A DNA stretch of 64,000 bases from Peribacillus simplex (GCF_030123325.1 NZ_CP126106.1:3996001-4060000); one strand, 5' to 3'; counted from the first letter of the stretch, positions 1-9,774 are shown. Notes: a model not told the origin generated them from the letters alone. A program made the numbers and translations.

Positions 1-145
1 TTGATTGTGCCATAATAAAGGCATCTGCCTTATATGTCGTACCAAAGGTAGCAGCCAAAATAACATCTCGGAAAAAGCCAAAAACTTTGCTTAACAAAGT
101 AATACATGTGATTATTATAGCCGTAATTGCTATTTTATTAGACAT
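1..145 (-). CDS. MurJ/Wzx-type lipid flippase, N-terminal fragment
   Basis: The first 48 codons of a membrane protein whose remainder lies beyond the left edge of the window. Translation from the ATG at 145-143 gives a hydrophobic helix followed by SKVFGFFRDVILAATFGT and then YKADAFIMA. This resembles the N-terminus of MurJ/MviN and Wzx polysaccharide flippases (usually SRxLGFxRDxxxAxxFG...TDAF). It is the most distal gene of the exopolysaccharide operon seen here, which fits a flippase moving lipid-linked repeat units across the membrane. The ribosome site is weak, so the start is moderately sure. The lipid II flippase MurJ itself is an alternative, but the location favours a polysaccharide exporter. 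Confidence 0.65.
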   Translation of the reverse strand, partial: MSNKIAITAIIITCITLLSKVFGFFRDVILAATFGTTYKADAFIMAQS

Positions 146-325
146 TTTATTTTCTAAACTCCCAATTCCTCTTTAATTCAGCACTGAACTTAAAGCATGT
201 ACTACAATGAAAAGAAATCTTCCCCATTTTAGTTACCCTTTATTACCTGAATAATCTATGATATTCATATGATTCCAAGCAATTAAGTTTCATAACTTTA
301 TGTTCTTACAAATTTCTTTTATATT

Positions 326-1261
326 CTATATTTTTCTAGTTTTATATCTGTATAAATCATAGAATTTTAATATATAATATTTGCTTAATAACGCACTTTT
401 AATAAGGTTCATTACTCCTCTTATTTTGAAACCTTTTTTATTCATTTCCAGTCCTTGATTAAATCGATATGAAGCCATATTAAATTTAGTGTTTTCACTA
501 TTTGTAGCTATTTTTTTTGATTCTAATTTCATTTTTTCTACGTCATTATTATTTTCTATTTTCCCTTGCCTATATAATTTTGATAATCCTCGCATATTCA
601 AATATTGATTTAAAGCATTAGATCTGGATATGCTATTTTTTCTTATTCTATACAATAATGTACTTTTATTTATTTTGCCGATTTTAAAACCAAAATTTAA
701 AGCTCTAAGAGAAAAATCATAATCCTCACAATAATTAATATCCCTATATCCAGATAAAGTGCTATATATTTCTTTCTTTAATAACCAAGTAGGATGGTTT
801 GATATATTTAGTATTTCTAATGCATTTTTAACTTGTATATAATCTAACTCATTTTTCCTAGATTCATATAATTGATGACCATCTTCATCTATGTAAACTA
901 CATTAGAAAAGACAAAATCTAGACTATTCTCCTCTAAATACTTTTTTTGAGTTTCAAATCTTTCTTTTAATGATATATCGTCAGCATCCATTCTTGCTAT
1001 ATATTTTCCTTTGCAATGACTTAATGCATAGTTTAGACTTCCTACCAACCCTATATTTTCTTCATTTAATAATATTTGGATTCTACTGTCTTTAAGTTTA
1101 TATGAAATAAGCAAATCTCTTAAACTAATATTTTCAGGATTATCAAGTACAATTATAAATTCGAAATTTGTATACGTTTGATTTAAAATAGAATCGATAC
1201 TTTGAGTAACAATTTCAACATCCTCATTGTATGTGCTCATGATTACAGAAACCAGATCCAC
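326..1261 (-). CDS. Family 2 glycosyltransferase
   Basis: A GT-A fold glycosyltransferase of 311 residues that probably adds one sugar to the lipid-linked exopolysaccharide repeat at the cytoplasmic membrane face. The N-terminus reads VSVIMSTYNED, the usual GT2 nucleotide-binding strand. IARMDADDIS carries the DxD-type metal/UDP-sugar motif, and CEDYDFSLRAL is the typical ED acceptor/base motif. An upstream ATG gives a longer frame, but AAGGAGG at 1270-1276 sits 8 bases before the GTG at 1261, so that GTG is chosen. The A+T-rich coding and late operon position match the other transferases here. The sugar specificity cannot be read from the sequence. Confidence 0.88.
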   Translation of the reverse strand: MDLVSVIMSTYNEDVEIVTQSIDSILNQTYTNFEFIIVLDNPENISLRDLLISYKLKDSRIQILLNEENIGLVGSLNYALSHCKGKYIARMDADDISLKERFETQKKYLEENSLDFVFSNVVYIDEDGHQLYESRKNELDYIQVKNALEILNISNHPTWLLKKEIYSTLSGYRDINYCEDYDFSLRALNFGFKIGKINKSTLLYRIRKNSISRSNALNQYLNMRGLSKLYRQGKIENNNDVEKMKLESKKIATNSENTKFNMASYRFNQGLEMNKKGFKIRGVMNLIKSALLSKYYILKFYDLYRYKTRKI

Positions 1262-1430
1262 CAAATTCGCCTCCTTAAGCATCGGTAGTCGTATCAAATA
1301 TATTTGTATTTAGTGCTGCTATAATTAAGATTTGAACATTTTTAAAAATGAATAAAAAAACACTTTTTAGTTGCCCATAAATAAGGGCTTTTTTGATCTT
1401 ATTTAAATGTAGGCATAATAAAGACACTAA

Positions 1431-2804
1431 TTATTCAATCTTTGCATAAACATTTTTTATCACATATATAAGTAGAATATAAAAGCTTTCAACCTCAATG
1501 CCATTAATCGACATATAACCAATAGCCATACAAAGAAATGGAAGCCATACAACTAGGCTTGGTTTTTTTTTGAAATTATTAACTTTTTCCATATTAAACA
1601 GTACACATACGTAAAAAGCAAACAAGATAGACCCAATAATCCCCCACGACACCAATAATTCCATAACAATATTATGTGCATAGATGTTAGTATCATGGCC
1701 AGTTCGAAGATAGTACTTTTGAATCCCAACACCAAATAGCATCTGAACAGGGTGAGATAGTAGAAAGTTAATATAGTGTTCTAAAATTACATCTCTATTA
1801 CTAGTAAGTGACGATAAATCACTCGAAGTAGTAAACCTAGAAAATATTAGAGTTATATTATTTATAATTGTATTAAGATAAAATACACTAGAAGATGCTG
1901 CTATGGCTATCAAACCAAACAAAAATCTTCTATGCCTAGAATATTTCTCAAGTGATAAAACAGCACTCAATAGGTAAATAATCATCACAAAACAAAATAC
2001 TATCATGAACATTCTCGATAAACTAGTAAAGCCGAAAAAAGTGAGAAAAATAAAAACTATCATCATTAAGGTTTTTAGGAGAATTTTTGTCTGCTTATTA
2101 ACTAACGAGACCATACTAAATAATCCTACTAAAATATAGATAGAATAGTAATTAGCATCACCAGCACCACCACTGAATCGGTCAGACATACTTAATCGAC
2201 TAAAGCTAGAAAAAGAACTACTTTTCAAGAACCCCACATAAATGCCATAAAGAGTTGATATGCATATTCCACTCACAAAATATTTAATAGCTGTAGGATG
2301 ATAATAATCTAATTTCTGTCCTATAAATAAAAAAATGTATAGTATCGAAAAAGTCCAACTTATTAATGACATGGAGGTAGATAAGTCGTATGTAAAAGCA
2401 TGTACCCATTCATAAAAAATAAATATAAAAGAAAGTAAAACAAAACTCATATGCTTACTTTTATATTGAAGCCCCATCTTAATTACAGCTATTGGTATTA
2501 TTATATTCACTAAGGGTGTAGCAATCCCAGGTATAAAAGCAATTCCCAAATTAGGTATTAACATAAGAATTATATTGAATGAATACTGAGATGTATTAAC
2601 TATTATCTTGAAAACTATATACAATAAAAGAATATAGAATAATAATGAAGTATTCAGGGCTTTACTTCCTAAAAGTAAACTTCCAACAATAACTAAATCA
2701 ATTAAAAAACTTTTATTAGAGAATATTGAACCCTTAATGCTTTCTGATCTATTTTCCATGTTATTTTGCATGCTTTTACTTTTGTAGAGAATGTTATTTG
2801 ACAT
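1431..2804 (-). CDS. O-antigen polymerase (Wzy)-like membrane protein
   Basis: A polytopic membrane protein of 457 residues with roughly ten to twelve hydrophobic helices. A long extracytoplasmic segment near residues 315-370 contains SSLTSNRDVILEHYINFLL, then FGVGIQKYY and DTNIYAHNIVMELLVSWG. The N-R-x-x-L loop and the late (A)HN-x(3)-E-x(3)-x-G pattern are typical of the Wzy/WaaL (O-antigen polymerase/ligase) family. It probably polymerises flipped repeat units on the outer face of the membrane. The start is placed at the ATG preceded by TGAGGT with 8-base spacing. It overlaps the stop of the upstream glycosyltransferase by 11 bases, which suggests translational coupling. Confidence 0.8.
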   Translation of the reverse strand: MSNNILYKSKSMQNNMENRSESIKGSIFSNKSFLIDLVIVGSLLLGSKALNTSLLFYILLLYIVFKIIVNTSQYSFNIILMLIPNLGIAFIPGIATPLVNIIIPIAVIKMGLQYKSKHMSFVLLSFIFIFYEWVHAFTYDLSTSMSLISWTFSILYIFLFIGQKLDYYHPTAIKYFVSGICISTLYGIYVGFLKSSSFSSFSRLSMSDRFSGGAGDANYYSIYILVGLFSMVSLVNKQTKILLKTLMMIVFIFLTFFGFTSLSRMFMIVFCFVMIIYLLSAVLSLEKYSRHRRFLFGLIAIAASSSVFYLNTIINNITLIFSRFTTSSDLSSLTSNRDVILEHYINFLLSHPVQMLFGVGIQKYYLRTGHDTNIYAHNIVMELLVSWGIIGSILFAFYVCVLFNMEKVNNFKKKPSLVVWLPFLCMAIGYMSINGIEVESFYILLIYVIKNVYAKIE

Positions 2805-3831
2805 TATTATAGACCTCAATAAATTCACGGCAATATTTTGTCATATCAAACATACTCTCTGCTTTTAGTTTAGACTTTTTAGACATAGCTAAGTAAATTT
2901 CATTATCCTCTAATATCTTTAATAAACCTTCCAAGTATTCCTCATCGTCTCTACAAATCAGACCACAGGTTGAATCTACCACTTTGTCCATACCATCTAA
3001 TAAAGGCACAATTACAGGTTTCCCCAATACCATTGCTTCAATTACTGTCATAGGTAAACCTTCTGATTTAGATGTCATAACAAAAACCCTGGAGTTAGAA
3101 AGGATAGGATAAGGATTAGACAAATACCCCTTTAAAGTTATATTCTTTTCTAGTTTTTTTTCTTTAATAGCCAACTCACACTTCTCTTTAAGCACACCGT
3201 CACCAATGATTACAGTTTTTATCTCCGGTTTTTTTCTAACTAATTTTTCCACTATATTTATAAACCTTAATGGATCTTTGACGTCTACAAGGCGACCAAT
3301 AAATGCAATATCATAATATTCATCACAAGGGATGCTAGATTTTTCAATTACCTGTTTAGTGTCTACAGTATTCTGTATTACACTCACTTTATTTTTAAAG
3401 AAAGATGTAAATATTGTAGAGTCTACTATCGCAGATGTTACAGCAACAATATGGGAAATCCTAAAACATGTCATAAAAAAAAGTACTGAACGAAAATTTA
3501 ATCTCTTTAACCAACTTGGATTTTGGTGAATATGAGACACAATCGGTATATTGGTACCAGTAAGAACACACTTTACTGAAGCGCCAAAGTCATGTGCATG
3601 AATTATATCTGGCTTCCATTGATTTATTACCCCTTTTATGTTAGAGACTGAAGCATTTTCCGTTGGAAGATATGTTACTCCACGTTCTTCCAAAGCAATC
3701 TGGATAGGACCATTAGGAGAGGTATATGCACTTTCAAATTGATTACTTAGGTTTGTAATTATACTTGTAGCAATATTCTCGGCCCCTGAGTACTTATTGG
3801 AACTTAAAATGTGCAAAATCTTTTTTTTCAT
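2794..3831 (-). CDS. Family 4 glycosyltransferase
   Basis: A GT-B fold transferase of 345 residues. The N-terminal half starts KKKILHILSSNKYSGAE (a Rossmann strand with a glycine-rich acceptor loop). DIIHAHDFGAS marks the end of the acceptor domain. The C-terminal donor domain shows IAFIGRLVDVKDPLRFI and VFVMTSKSEGLPMTVIEAM, the E-x7-E retaining-transferase motif of GT4. It probably extends the exopolysaccharide repeat. It ends inside the start of the polymerase gene, consistent with a single transcript. The ribosome site before its ATG is weak (GATGGAATT). Confidence 0.88.
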   Translation of the reverse strand: MKKKILHILSSNKYSGAENIATSIITNLSNQFESAYTSPNGPIQIALEERGVTYLPTENASVSNIKGVINQWKPDIIHAHDFGASVKCVLTGTNIPIVSHIHQNPSWLKRLNFRSVLFFMTCFRISHIVAVTSAIVDSTIFTSFFKNKVSVIQNTVDTKQVIEKSSIPCDEYYDIAFIGRLVDVKDPLRFINIVEKLVRKKPEIKTVIIGDGVLKEKCELAIKEKKLEKNITLKGYLSNPYPILSNSRVFVMTSKSEGLPMTVIEAMVLGKPVIVPLLDGMDKVVDSTCGLICRDDEEYLEGLLKILEDNEIYLAMSKKSKLKAESMFDMTKYCREFIEVYNNVK

Positions 3832-3896
3832 AATTCCATCAAATCCGATCTATATATTAGAGTAATGAATATCTTTCAATAAATTGATGGAATTCA

Positions 3897-5072
3897 TCAC
3901 TCCGTTATACGGCAAATCTTTTCATCAATATTGGCTTTGTTTTTATAAAAATTGTAGTAACTATTTACCATGATATCTTTCCCGAAGTCAGAAATAAATT
4001 TTTCATAAGCTGTTTCTGCTAATAGGTTTCTTAAATTCTCATCTTCTATTAATAATTTAATGCCTTCTTTTAGTCCAACGGAATCCTTTGTTTTGATTAT
4101 TATAGCTTCTTTTTGATTTTCTACAACCGTCTTATTACTCCCAATGTCAGTACATATTATAGTTTTTTTCGCAGCCATTGCCTCTAGTAACGCAATTGAT
4201 AAGCCTTCCCATAAAGATGGAAGAACCATGATGTCAGCCGCTGACAATAAATTATTTACATCATCTCTATATCCTAAGAAAGTAACCTTATCTTTTATGT
4301 TTAATTCATTTGACTTATTTATTAACTCTTTTTCTAATTCACCGGATCCAGCAATATAAAAATGATATTTATTATTAATTTTCTCCTGATCTAATAATGC
4401 TATGGCGTCTAATAGATATTCAATTCCCTTTTGCTTTGCTAACCTTCCAATAGTGAATACTGCAATTTCATCTTTACTAATTTTTAATTCTTCACGAATT
4501 TGTTTTCTATCCACAGTTGGCTTTACCCTAGTAGGATCTAATCCATTAGGAATTGATATTACTTTGTCTTTCGATGCAATTTTAAGGTTAATCGCCCAGT
4601 TTTTATGAAAATCACTGACTGTTATAATATAATCACTACATATAGAACCAATCTTCTCAAGTAATGCAAAAATTATAATTTTCAACTTTGATGATTGTTC
4701 ATGAAATGCAAATCCGTGGACAGTATGGAATATAAAAGGGATTTTTGCAATTTTAGATGCAATTCTACCTACAATGCCACCTTTCGAAGAATTTGTATGA
4801 ACTACATCAAATTTTTCTTTTTTCATTAATTTATAAAGGTTTTTAACACTTTTATAATCAGATATAGGATTTATTTCACGTACCATTGGGACATGATGAA
4901 ATGTAACATAATCAAAGTGCTTCATATAATTACTCTTAACTTCTTCTTTCCCATAAGTCATATGGAGATCGACATTAAAATTTTTATGTAACATTTTAAC
5001 TAAAGTAATTAAATACTCTGTCCCACCTCCTATTTCATTTCCTCTGCCAACAATAAGCAATTTTTTTTTCAC
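3897..5072 (-). CDS. Family 4 glycosyltransferase (EpsD/EpsF-like)
   Basis: A second GT4 enzyme of 391 residues. KKLLIVGRGNEIGGGTEYL is the N-terminal acceptor-domain strand and loop. FDVVHTNSSKGGIVGR and TVHGFAFH are typical of EpsD/CapM-like transferases. The donor domain has TIGRLAKQKGIEYLLDAI and VLPSLWEGLSIALLEAM with the E-x7-E pair. It would act on the cytoplasmic face on undecaprenyl-linked saccharide. The longest frame begins at a TTG overlapping the ribosome site (GAGAGG); the GTG three codons later has proper spacing and is chosen. It lies 27 bases after the sugar transferase gene in the same operon. Confidence 0.87.
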   Translation of the reverse strand: MKKKLLIVGRGNEIGGGTEYLITLVKMLHKNFNVDLHMTYGKEEVKSNYMKHFDYVTFHHVPMVREINPISDYKSVKNLYKLMKKEKFDVVHTNSSKGGIVGRIASKIAKIPFIFHTVHGFAFHEQSSKLKIIIFALLEKIGSICSDYIITVSDFHKNWAINLKIASKDKVISIPNGLDPTRVKPTVDRKQIREELKISKDEIAVFTIGRLAKQKGIEYLLDAIALLDQEKINNKYHFYIAGSGELEKELINKSNELNIKDKVTFLGYRDDVNNLLSAADIMVLPSLWEGLSIALLEAMAAKKTIICTDIGSNKTVVENQKEAIIIKTKDSVGLKEGIKLLIEDENLRNLLAETAYEKFISDFGKDIMVNSYYNFYKNKANIDEKICRITE

Positions 5073-5099
5073 TTCATTCAACCTCTCATAAATTCAAAG

Positions 5100-5738
5100 T
5101 TAGTTTAACTTCTTATTTGTATAAATGCCTTCCTGTTTAATTACCGTAAGTAATGTCTTAAAAAAGACTTTTATATCAAGGACAAATGATAAATTATCAA
5201 CGTAATATATATCACTTTTTTGCTTTTGTTCTATTGATACTCCATTCCTATAATATGCCTGAGTGTAGCCAGTAATTCCGGGTCTAACAGCAAACTTCCT
5301 CTTATAATCTTTACTATATAGATGAGTATTTCCACTAGGACTCGGTCTAGGTCCAATTAAAGCCATATCTCCTTTTAATACATTTAATATTTGCGGTAAT
5401 TCATCAATACTTAATTTCCTTAATACTCTTCCAACTTTTGTTACTCTTTTATCAAAGCTAGAATTATACGTGCTACCGTCTTCATTTCTTATATCAGAAG
5501 CGTCGATAACCATCGACCTAAACTTATACATTTTATATTTTTTAAAATTCTTTCCTAATCTTTCACCACTGTAAAAAATTGGACCACCATCATCCAATTT
5601 TATAGCAATTGCTACAAATGTATAACATATTAGAAAAAAAGGAAGTGCTAAAAAACATAGTATAAAATCTATGATTCTCTTAATAAATATCTTATACACC
5701 TTAAACATCTTCTCCCTTTTTAAAATTTTTGATTTCAT
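5100..5738 (-). CDS. Undecaprenyl-phosphate sugar-phosphate transferase (initiating)
   Basis: A monotopic phosphoglycosyl transferase of the bacterial sugar transferase family (PglC/EpsL type), about 202-212 residues. It moves a sugar-1-phosphate from a UDP-sugar to undecaprenyl phosphate and so starts repeat-unit assembly. Visible features: an N-terminal membrane helix (FIKRIIDFILCFLALPFFLI), the GERLGKNFKKYKMYKFRSM segment with the KFRSM motif, LRKLSIDELPQILNVLKGDM with the conserved E and L-N-V-L-x-G-D-M-x-L-I-G-P-R-P motif, and VRPGITGYTQ. Two starts are possible: the ATG at 5738 (AAAGG six bases upstream) and one at 5708, just after GGGAG and overlapping the epimerase stop. The gene overlaps its upstream neighbour in either case. 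Confidence 0.92.
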   Translation of the reverse strand: MKSKILKREKMFKVYKIFIKRIIDFILCFLALPFFLICYTFVAIAIKLDDGGPIFYSGERLGKNFKKYKMYKFRSMVIDASDIRNEDGSTYNSSFDKRVTKVGRVLRKLSIDELPQILNVLKGDMALIGPRPSPSGNTHLYSKDYKRKFAVRPGITGYTQAYYRNGVSIEQKQKSDIYYVDNLSFVLDIKVFFKTLLTVIKQEGIYTNKKLN

Positions 5739-6585
5739 TTAGTGCCTTTCTTAAGGAAAATTGAGCAATATACCCAAGTTCATTTCTAGATTTTGAGCAA
5801 TCCATTAGAGATGACTCTATTCCTTCTTTTAACTTATCGTTATATAATAAGTTTCCTTCATTATTAAAACATTCATTAATTATTTTTGCTATCTCCAAGT
5901 TTGAATATGCTTCACCACTACCTATATTGAAAGCCCCGCTAATTTTAGGATTTAAAATTGCAAGCAAGAAAGCTTTTGCAACATCCTTTATGTAAACAAA
6001 TTCCCTTTTAGCAAGACTTTCTCCAATAACATTTAGTCTTTTTTTATGAAATGCATTATCTATAAAAGTATTCATCATAAATCCTTTGCGCTCACCTTCA
6101 CCTAATATTTGAGCAATACGTAAAGATTTTATATTTAGTTCATATTCTTTATGATAAAGATCGGCCATATACTCACATGAAATTTTACTGATTCCATATA
6201 GTGTTTTAGGAGAGGGGAGCTGTTCTTCTGTCCAAGGAATACTTTCTACTTTCGAGTACACAGCTATTGATGAAGCAATAACTATATTAGTTATACCTAT
6301 GTTTATACAGCTTTTCAAAAGATTTTCTGTAATTATCTCATTTTGATGAAAATCAGAAATACATCCCTTAGACCCTCTGACGGCGGCCAAATGAACCACT
6401 GCTTGATTTCCATCCAATACTTTATTTAGACTTTCTATAGAATAATCAGTTGAGCGGTATTCGTACTTTGTTTTTCCATTAAAAGGGCTTCTACCGATTA
6501 TGACAGGAATATGCCCTTCTTTTTCCAATAGAGTACTGACTTCTTTACCAAGAAATCCAGTACCCCCAGTTATTCCAACCTTCAT
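5701..6585 (-). CDS. NAD-dependent epimerase/dehydratase family protein
   Basis: An extended short-chain dehydrogenase of 294 residues likely to modify a nucleotide sugar for the exopolysaccharide. KVGITGGTGFLGKEV is the NAD-binding GxxGxxG motif. YGISKISCEYM is the catalytic Y-x3-K, with the preceding serine in VIASSIAVYS. The start is the ATG at 6585, well spaced from AGGTGA; the longer frame would overlap the upstream stop. It sits between an ATP-grasp gene and the initiating sugar transferase. The substrate is unknown: a UDP-hexose 4-epimerase or 4-reductase role (compare EpsL/PglC-linked reductases) is possible. Confidence 0.85.
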   Translation of the reverse strand: MKVGITGGTGFLGKEVSTLLEKEGHIPVIIGRSPFNGKTKYEYRSTDYSIESLNKVLDGNQAVVHLAAVRGSKGCISDFHQNEIITENLLKSCINIGITNIVIASSIAVYSKVESIPWTEEQLPSPKTLYGISKISCEYMADLYHKEYELNIKSLRIAQILGEGERKGFMMNTFIDNAFHKKRLNVIGESLAKREFVYIKDVAKAFLLAILNPKISGAFNIGSGEAYSNLEIAKIINECFNNEGNLLYNDKLKEGIESSLMDCSKSRNELGYIAQFSLRKALNEIKNFKKGEDV

Positions 6586-6590
6586 ATTAA

Positions 6591-7706
6591 TCACCTATCA
6601 TTTTCAGTAATGAAATATCCTATTTTTTCAAACTGACCGTTAATTGGTCGTATTAAATCGCCATTATTGTAATACTTCATAGAAGAAAGTGCATTCGAGG
6701 GGATATCATATTTTGAATTGTCTACTATCGTATTTGGTTCTTCACAAACAAATTCAAGAATATATTCCGAACTAGAATGTTTGAAATTTTGTAATTCCTC
6801 AGTCTTTCCAAAAAGCAAATGTTCAAAGGTCAACTTTATAAGATTCACTCCTGTATAATGCTTTAAAAGATTCCACATATGACACCCGTCAAGGCGAGGA
6901 GTAACTTCAATAATATATGGTAGATTGTCGCTTAATTTAATTTGGAAATACAATGGGCCGTTAGTAACTCCTAACTTTTTTGCAGTTCTCGAAACCAAAT
7001 CTATTAAATTGTTGTTAATCTGACTATTTGTAACCCTTGATGGTACCACATGTTTATGAATTAACCCCCCTTGGTATTCTGACCACACTTCCCGATCAGA
7101 AGTTACCATAAAAGCAACATCACCATCTACTATATACGCATTAACTGATAACTCCGGCCCAGTGATGAATTCTTCAATAATTACCAATCCAGATCTTGAA
7201 TAAGTTTTAGATTCTTCAAAATAAACTAAGAACTCATCGAAATTATTAATTAAACGGACACCTCTTTGACCTTGTGAATCAGATGGTTTCATTATAAAGG
7301 GATAATCAAGAATTACTTTTTCGTTTATACTCTCTAAGGTTTGATATTTAATATTACCTAAAAAATCTTTACCAAAATAGTCCCTCATTTTATTTTTGTT
7401 GTTACAAATCCTTGCTATTTCAGATTTAACAAAATAAGGAAGACTCATTTTTTCACTAATAGCCGTTGATACAGGCATAGCTATATCAGACCCTACAGAA
7501 TAAACGCAATCGATTTCCTGTTCATTAAGTAATTCGATAACCTTATCTTCATCGACGAAATTTATTAATTCAAATTGGTCTGCAAATTTACTACCTGGAC
7601 CATCATCTGCCTGAGCACAAGCGTACGTTTTAATCCCCATTTCTTTGAGCTGTAATATTGCATCCATTTGAACAGAAGCTACACCTAGTATTAAAACCTT
7701 TTTCAT
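6591..7706 (-). CDS. ATP-grasp domain ligase of the exopolysaccharide cluster
   Basis: A 371-residue protein with a pre-ATP-grasp Rossmann region (KKVLILGVASVQMDAIL). The ATP-grasp core follows: YPFIMKPSDSQGQRGVRLI is the ATP-binding lysine and glycine-rich loop. VIIEEFITGPELSVNAYI, then PYIIEVTPRLDGCH give the acidic and asparagine/arginine metal-ligand region. ATP-grasp enzymes make amide or ester bonds through an acyl phosphate. In a polysaccharide cluster the likely job is joining an amino acid or other carboxylate to an amino sugar, which is an inference from context. It resembles carbamoyl-phosphate synthase large-chain-like and PylC-like proteins. It is followed after 5 bases by the epimerase gene. 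Confidence 0.85.
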   Translation of the reverse strand: MKKVLILGVASVQMDAILQLKEMGIKTYACAQADDGPGSKFADQFELINFVDEDKVIELLNEQEIDCVYSVGSDIAMPVSTAISEKMSLPYFVKSEIARICNNKNKMRDYFGKDFLGNIKYQTLESINEKVILDYPFIMKPSDSQGQRGVRLINNFDEFLVYFEESKTYSRSGLVIIEEFITGPELSVNAYIVDGDVAFMVTSDREVWSEYQGGLIHKHVVPSRVTNSQINNNLIDLVSRTAKKLGVTNGPLYFQIKLSDNLPYIIEVTPRLDGCHMWNLLKHYTGVNLIKLTFEHLLFGKTEELQNFKHSSSEYILEFVCEEPNTIVDNSKYDIPSNALSSMKYYNNGDLIRPINGQFEKIGYFITENDR

Positions 7707-7722
7707 AACTAAAAATTCCTCC

Positions 7723-8472
7723 CTAGGAATTAATTATTTTTTCAATATTATTCAACACTTCATTATCGGGAGACTTCGCAAACAAATCACAATTTTGTTT
7801 TATAATTTCATCATCTAATGTCCACCATTTAAGCTTTAATAATCTTGTTATAATTTCCTGACCGAACCGATATTTAATAATTCTAGCAGGGTTGCCTGCA
7901 ACAATTGCATAAGGGGGAACAGATTTGGTAACTATAGAATTTGCACCAATTACGGCACCATCTCCGATAGTGACTCCTCTTAAGACAGTAGAATTCGCAC
8001 CAATCCACACATCATTACCAATTCTGCACTCTTTCTCAAACCTATCATAATAAACCTGATCATTGTTGAGCTGATCGTATGAGTTATAAAGAAACGTATG
8101 TGATGTAACCTTGCTGAAATCATGCTCAGCTGCTCCAATCGTTACTCCCCATGAAATTGATGTAAATGCACCTATTTTCGTGTACATAATAACCGTATCT
8201 TGGCCCGTATAGGAATGCTTTCCCATGTTTACAAAATAAATATGATTGTACTTTCCGACTCGTGCAAAATTTTCAATATGACTGTTATCTACTTTAGCAC
8301 CATCACCAGCAAAAGTGTTCTTCTCCATAATACTGTTTACAACCCGTGTATCTTTGTAAATAGTAGAATTAGCTAAAATAGTTGAGTCTATTATGTTTGA
8401 ATAATGACCCAATGACGCCAGATTATTTACTTTTGAATTAATTATTTTTGGACTCGAATCAAAATTCTTCAT
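7723..8472 (-). CDS. Left-handed beta-helix (hexapeptide) acyltransferase
   Basis: A 249-residue acyltransferase of the CatB/Vat-like trimeric beta-helix group. Hexapeptide repeats run through most of the protein: short I/V-x4 rungs in the first 100 residues, then IGNDVWIGANSTVLRGVTIG and DGAVIGANSIVTKSVPPYAI. GNPARIIKYRF follows, with a LKLKWW segment typical of xenobiotic-type acetyltransferases. TIGAAEHDFSKVTSHTF carries the likely catalytic histidine. Beside an aminotransferase and a dehydratase it probably acetylates an amino or hydroxyl group of the nucleotide sugar with acetyl-CoA. PglD/EpsM do this in diacetylbacillosamine synthesis, but this protein is not clearly of the PglD subfamily. 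Confidence 0.87.
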   Translation of the reverse strand: MKNFDSSPKIINSKVNNLASLGHYSNIIDSTILANSTIYKDTRVVNSIMEKNTFAGDGAKVDNSHIENFARVGKYNHIYFVNMGKHSYTGQDTVIMYTKIGAFTSISWGVTIGAAEHDFSKVTSHTFLYNSYDQLNNDQVYYDRFEKECRIGNDVWIGANSTVLRGVTIGDGAVIGANSIVTKSVPPYAIVAGNPARIIKYRFGQEIITRLLKLKWWTLDDEIIKQNCDLFAKSPDNEVLNNIEKIINS

Positions 8473-8562
8473 ACTTCAACCTCATTTATTCTTTTTCATT
8501 CACAGAAACTTGCATTTTATTAAGAGAAGCTCAATCTTTATTGGTTAAAACCTATTTAAAGG

Positions 8563-9774
8563 TTATATCAAAACTGGTTTTTGATTAACTATTAATTTCA
8601 GGTTTTTACAGATATATTCAACCTGTTCGACCGTCAGCAAGGGATGTAAAGGAAGCGTTATTTCATTTTTATACATATTGTAGGCATTAGGATAATCCTT
8701 TATATCGAAACCTAAGTTCTTATAAGCAGTATGCATAGGTAAAGGCTTATAGTGTACATTGGATGGAATATTTTTTTCTGCCAATTTTTCTATAACCCTA
8801 TTCCTGTAAGATTCATCCTTACCTAAAAGTCTTACAACATATAAATGACCACTTGATGAATTTTCATTACTAAAATGCTCTAAAGGAGCAAAAGGATATA
8901 TGTCTAAAGCATCATCATACAACTCAATAACCCTTTTTCTTCTATCTAACACTTGCGGGTATCTTTGAAACTGACCTAAACCAATTGATGCCATAATATC
9001 AGTCATATTACACTTATATGCAGGATAGACAATGTCATATTCCCAAGAGCCAAGCTTCGTTTTTTCCAATGCATCCCTTGACTGACCGTGAAGGGATAGT
9101 AACATATACTTTTTATAAAGATCAGCATTATCTACACCAGGTATATCACGCCATGTTACTGCACCACCCTCACCAGTGGTAAGGTTTTTTACTGCATGAA
9201 AAGAATAACTTGTAAAGTCAGCTACATTACCACTTCTTTTTCCTTTATATTTTGCACCGAAAGAATGAGCAGCATCAGCAAGTACTATGATTCTTCCAAA
9301 TGCTTTTTGTAGATCATTTGATGGAAAAAAAAGATTAGACTTTCTATTAACTATTTCAAATACTTTATCATAGTCACACATCACACCAGCAAAATCGACA
9401 GGGATAATAGCTTTAGTTTTAGTCGTTATAGCTTTTTCTAACTGCTCATAATCCATTTGGAATGAGTCTTCTTTAGTATCGACTAGTACAATCTTTGCTC
9501 CAACATGCTCTATTACGCTTGCAGAGGCTGTATAAGTATAGGCAGAGGTAATAACCTCATCACCTTTTCCTACACCTAGCAACCTTAGAGTTAGTTCCAT
9601 GGAAGCAGTTGCTGAATTTAAGCATACAGCCATCGATGTATTCGAAAATTCAGCTATCTTTTTTTCAAATAATTTAGTTTTTGGTCCAGTTGTTAGCCAC
9701 CCGGATTTTAAAGTATCTATTACCTCGTTTATTTCAATATCTGAAATATCTGGAGGTGAAAATGTAATGTTCAT
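8563..9774 (-). CDS. DegT/DnrJ/EryC1/StrS sugar aminotransferase
   Basis: A PLP-dependent aminotransferase of 403 residues, the usual length. It converts a 4-keto nucleotide sugar to a 4-amino sugar using glutamate. The PLP-lysine lies in TSYSFHAVKNLTTGEGGAV. LNSATASMELTLRLLGVGKGDEVI is the cofactor phosphate-binding region, and VLADAAHSFGA holds the PLP-pairing aspartate. The C-terminus ends with NIPSNVHYKPLPMH and ITLPLHPLLT, typical of this family (EpsN, PglE, ArnB). With the upstream EpsC-type 4,6-dehydratase it makes a UDP-4-amino-4,6-dideoxy-hexosamine route likely. That is an inference from gene content. Confidence 0.92.
   Translation of the reverse strand: MNITFSPPDISDIEINEVIDTLKSGWLTTGPKTKLFEKKIAEFSNTSMAVCLNSATASMELTLRLLGVGKGDEVITSAYTYTASASVIEHVGAKIVLVDTKEDSFQMDYEQLEKAITTKTKAIIPVDFAGVMCDYDKVFEIVNRKSNLFFPSNDLQKAFGRIIVLADAAHSFGAKYKGKRSGNVADFTSYSFHAVKNLTTGEGGAVTWRDIPGVDNADLYKKYMLLSLHGQSRDALEKTKLGSWEYDIVYPAYKCNMTDIMASIGLGQFQRYPQVLDRRKRVIELYDDALDIYPFAPLEHFSNENSSSGHLYVVRLLGKDESYRNRVIEKLAEKNIPSNVHYKPLPMHTAYKNLGFDIKDYPNAYNMYKNEITLPLHPLLTVEQVEYICKNLKLIVNQKPVLI

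Noticed and set aside
1360..1400. A terminator GCCC...GGGC plus T-run after the polymerase gene
   Set aside because: The T-run follows on the plus strand, where no gene lies upstream, so it does not fit the minus-strand operon.
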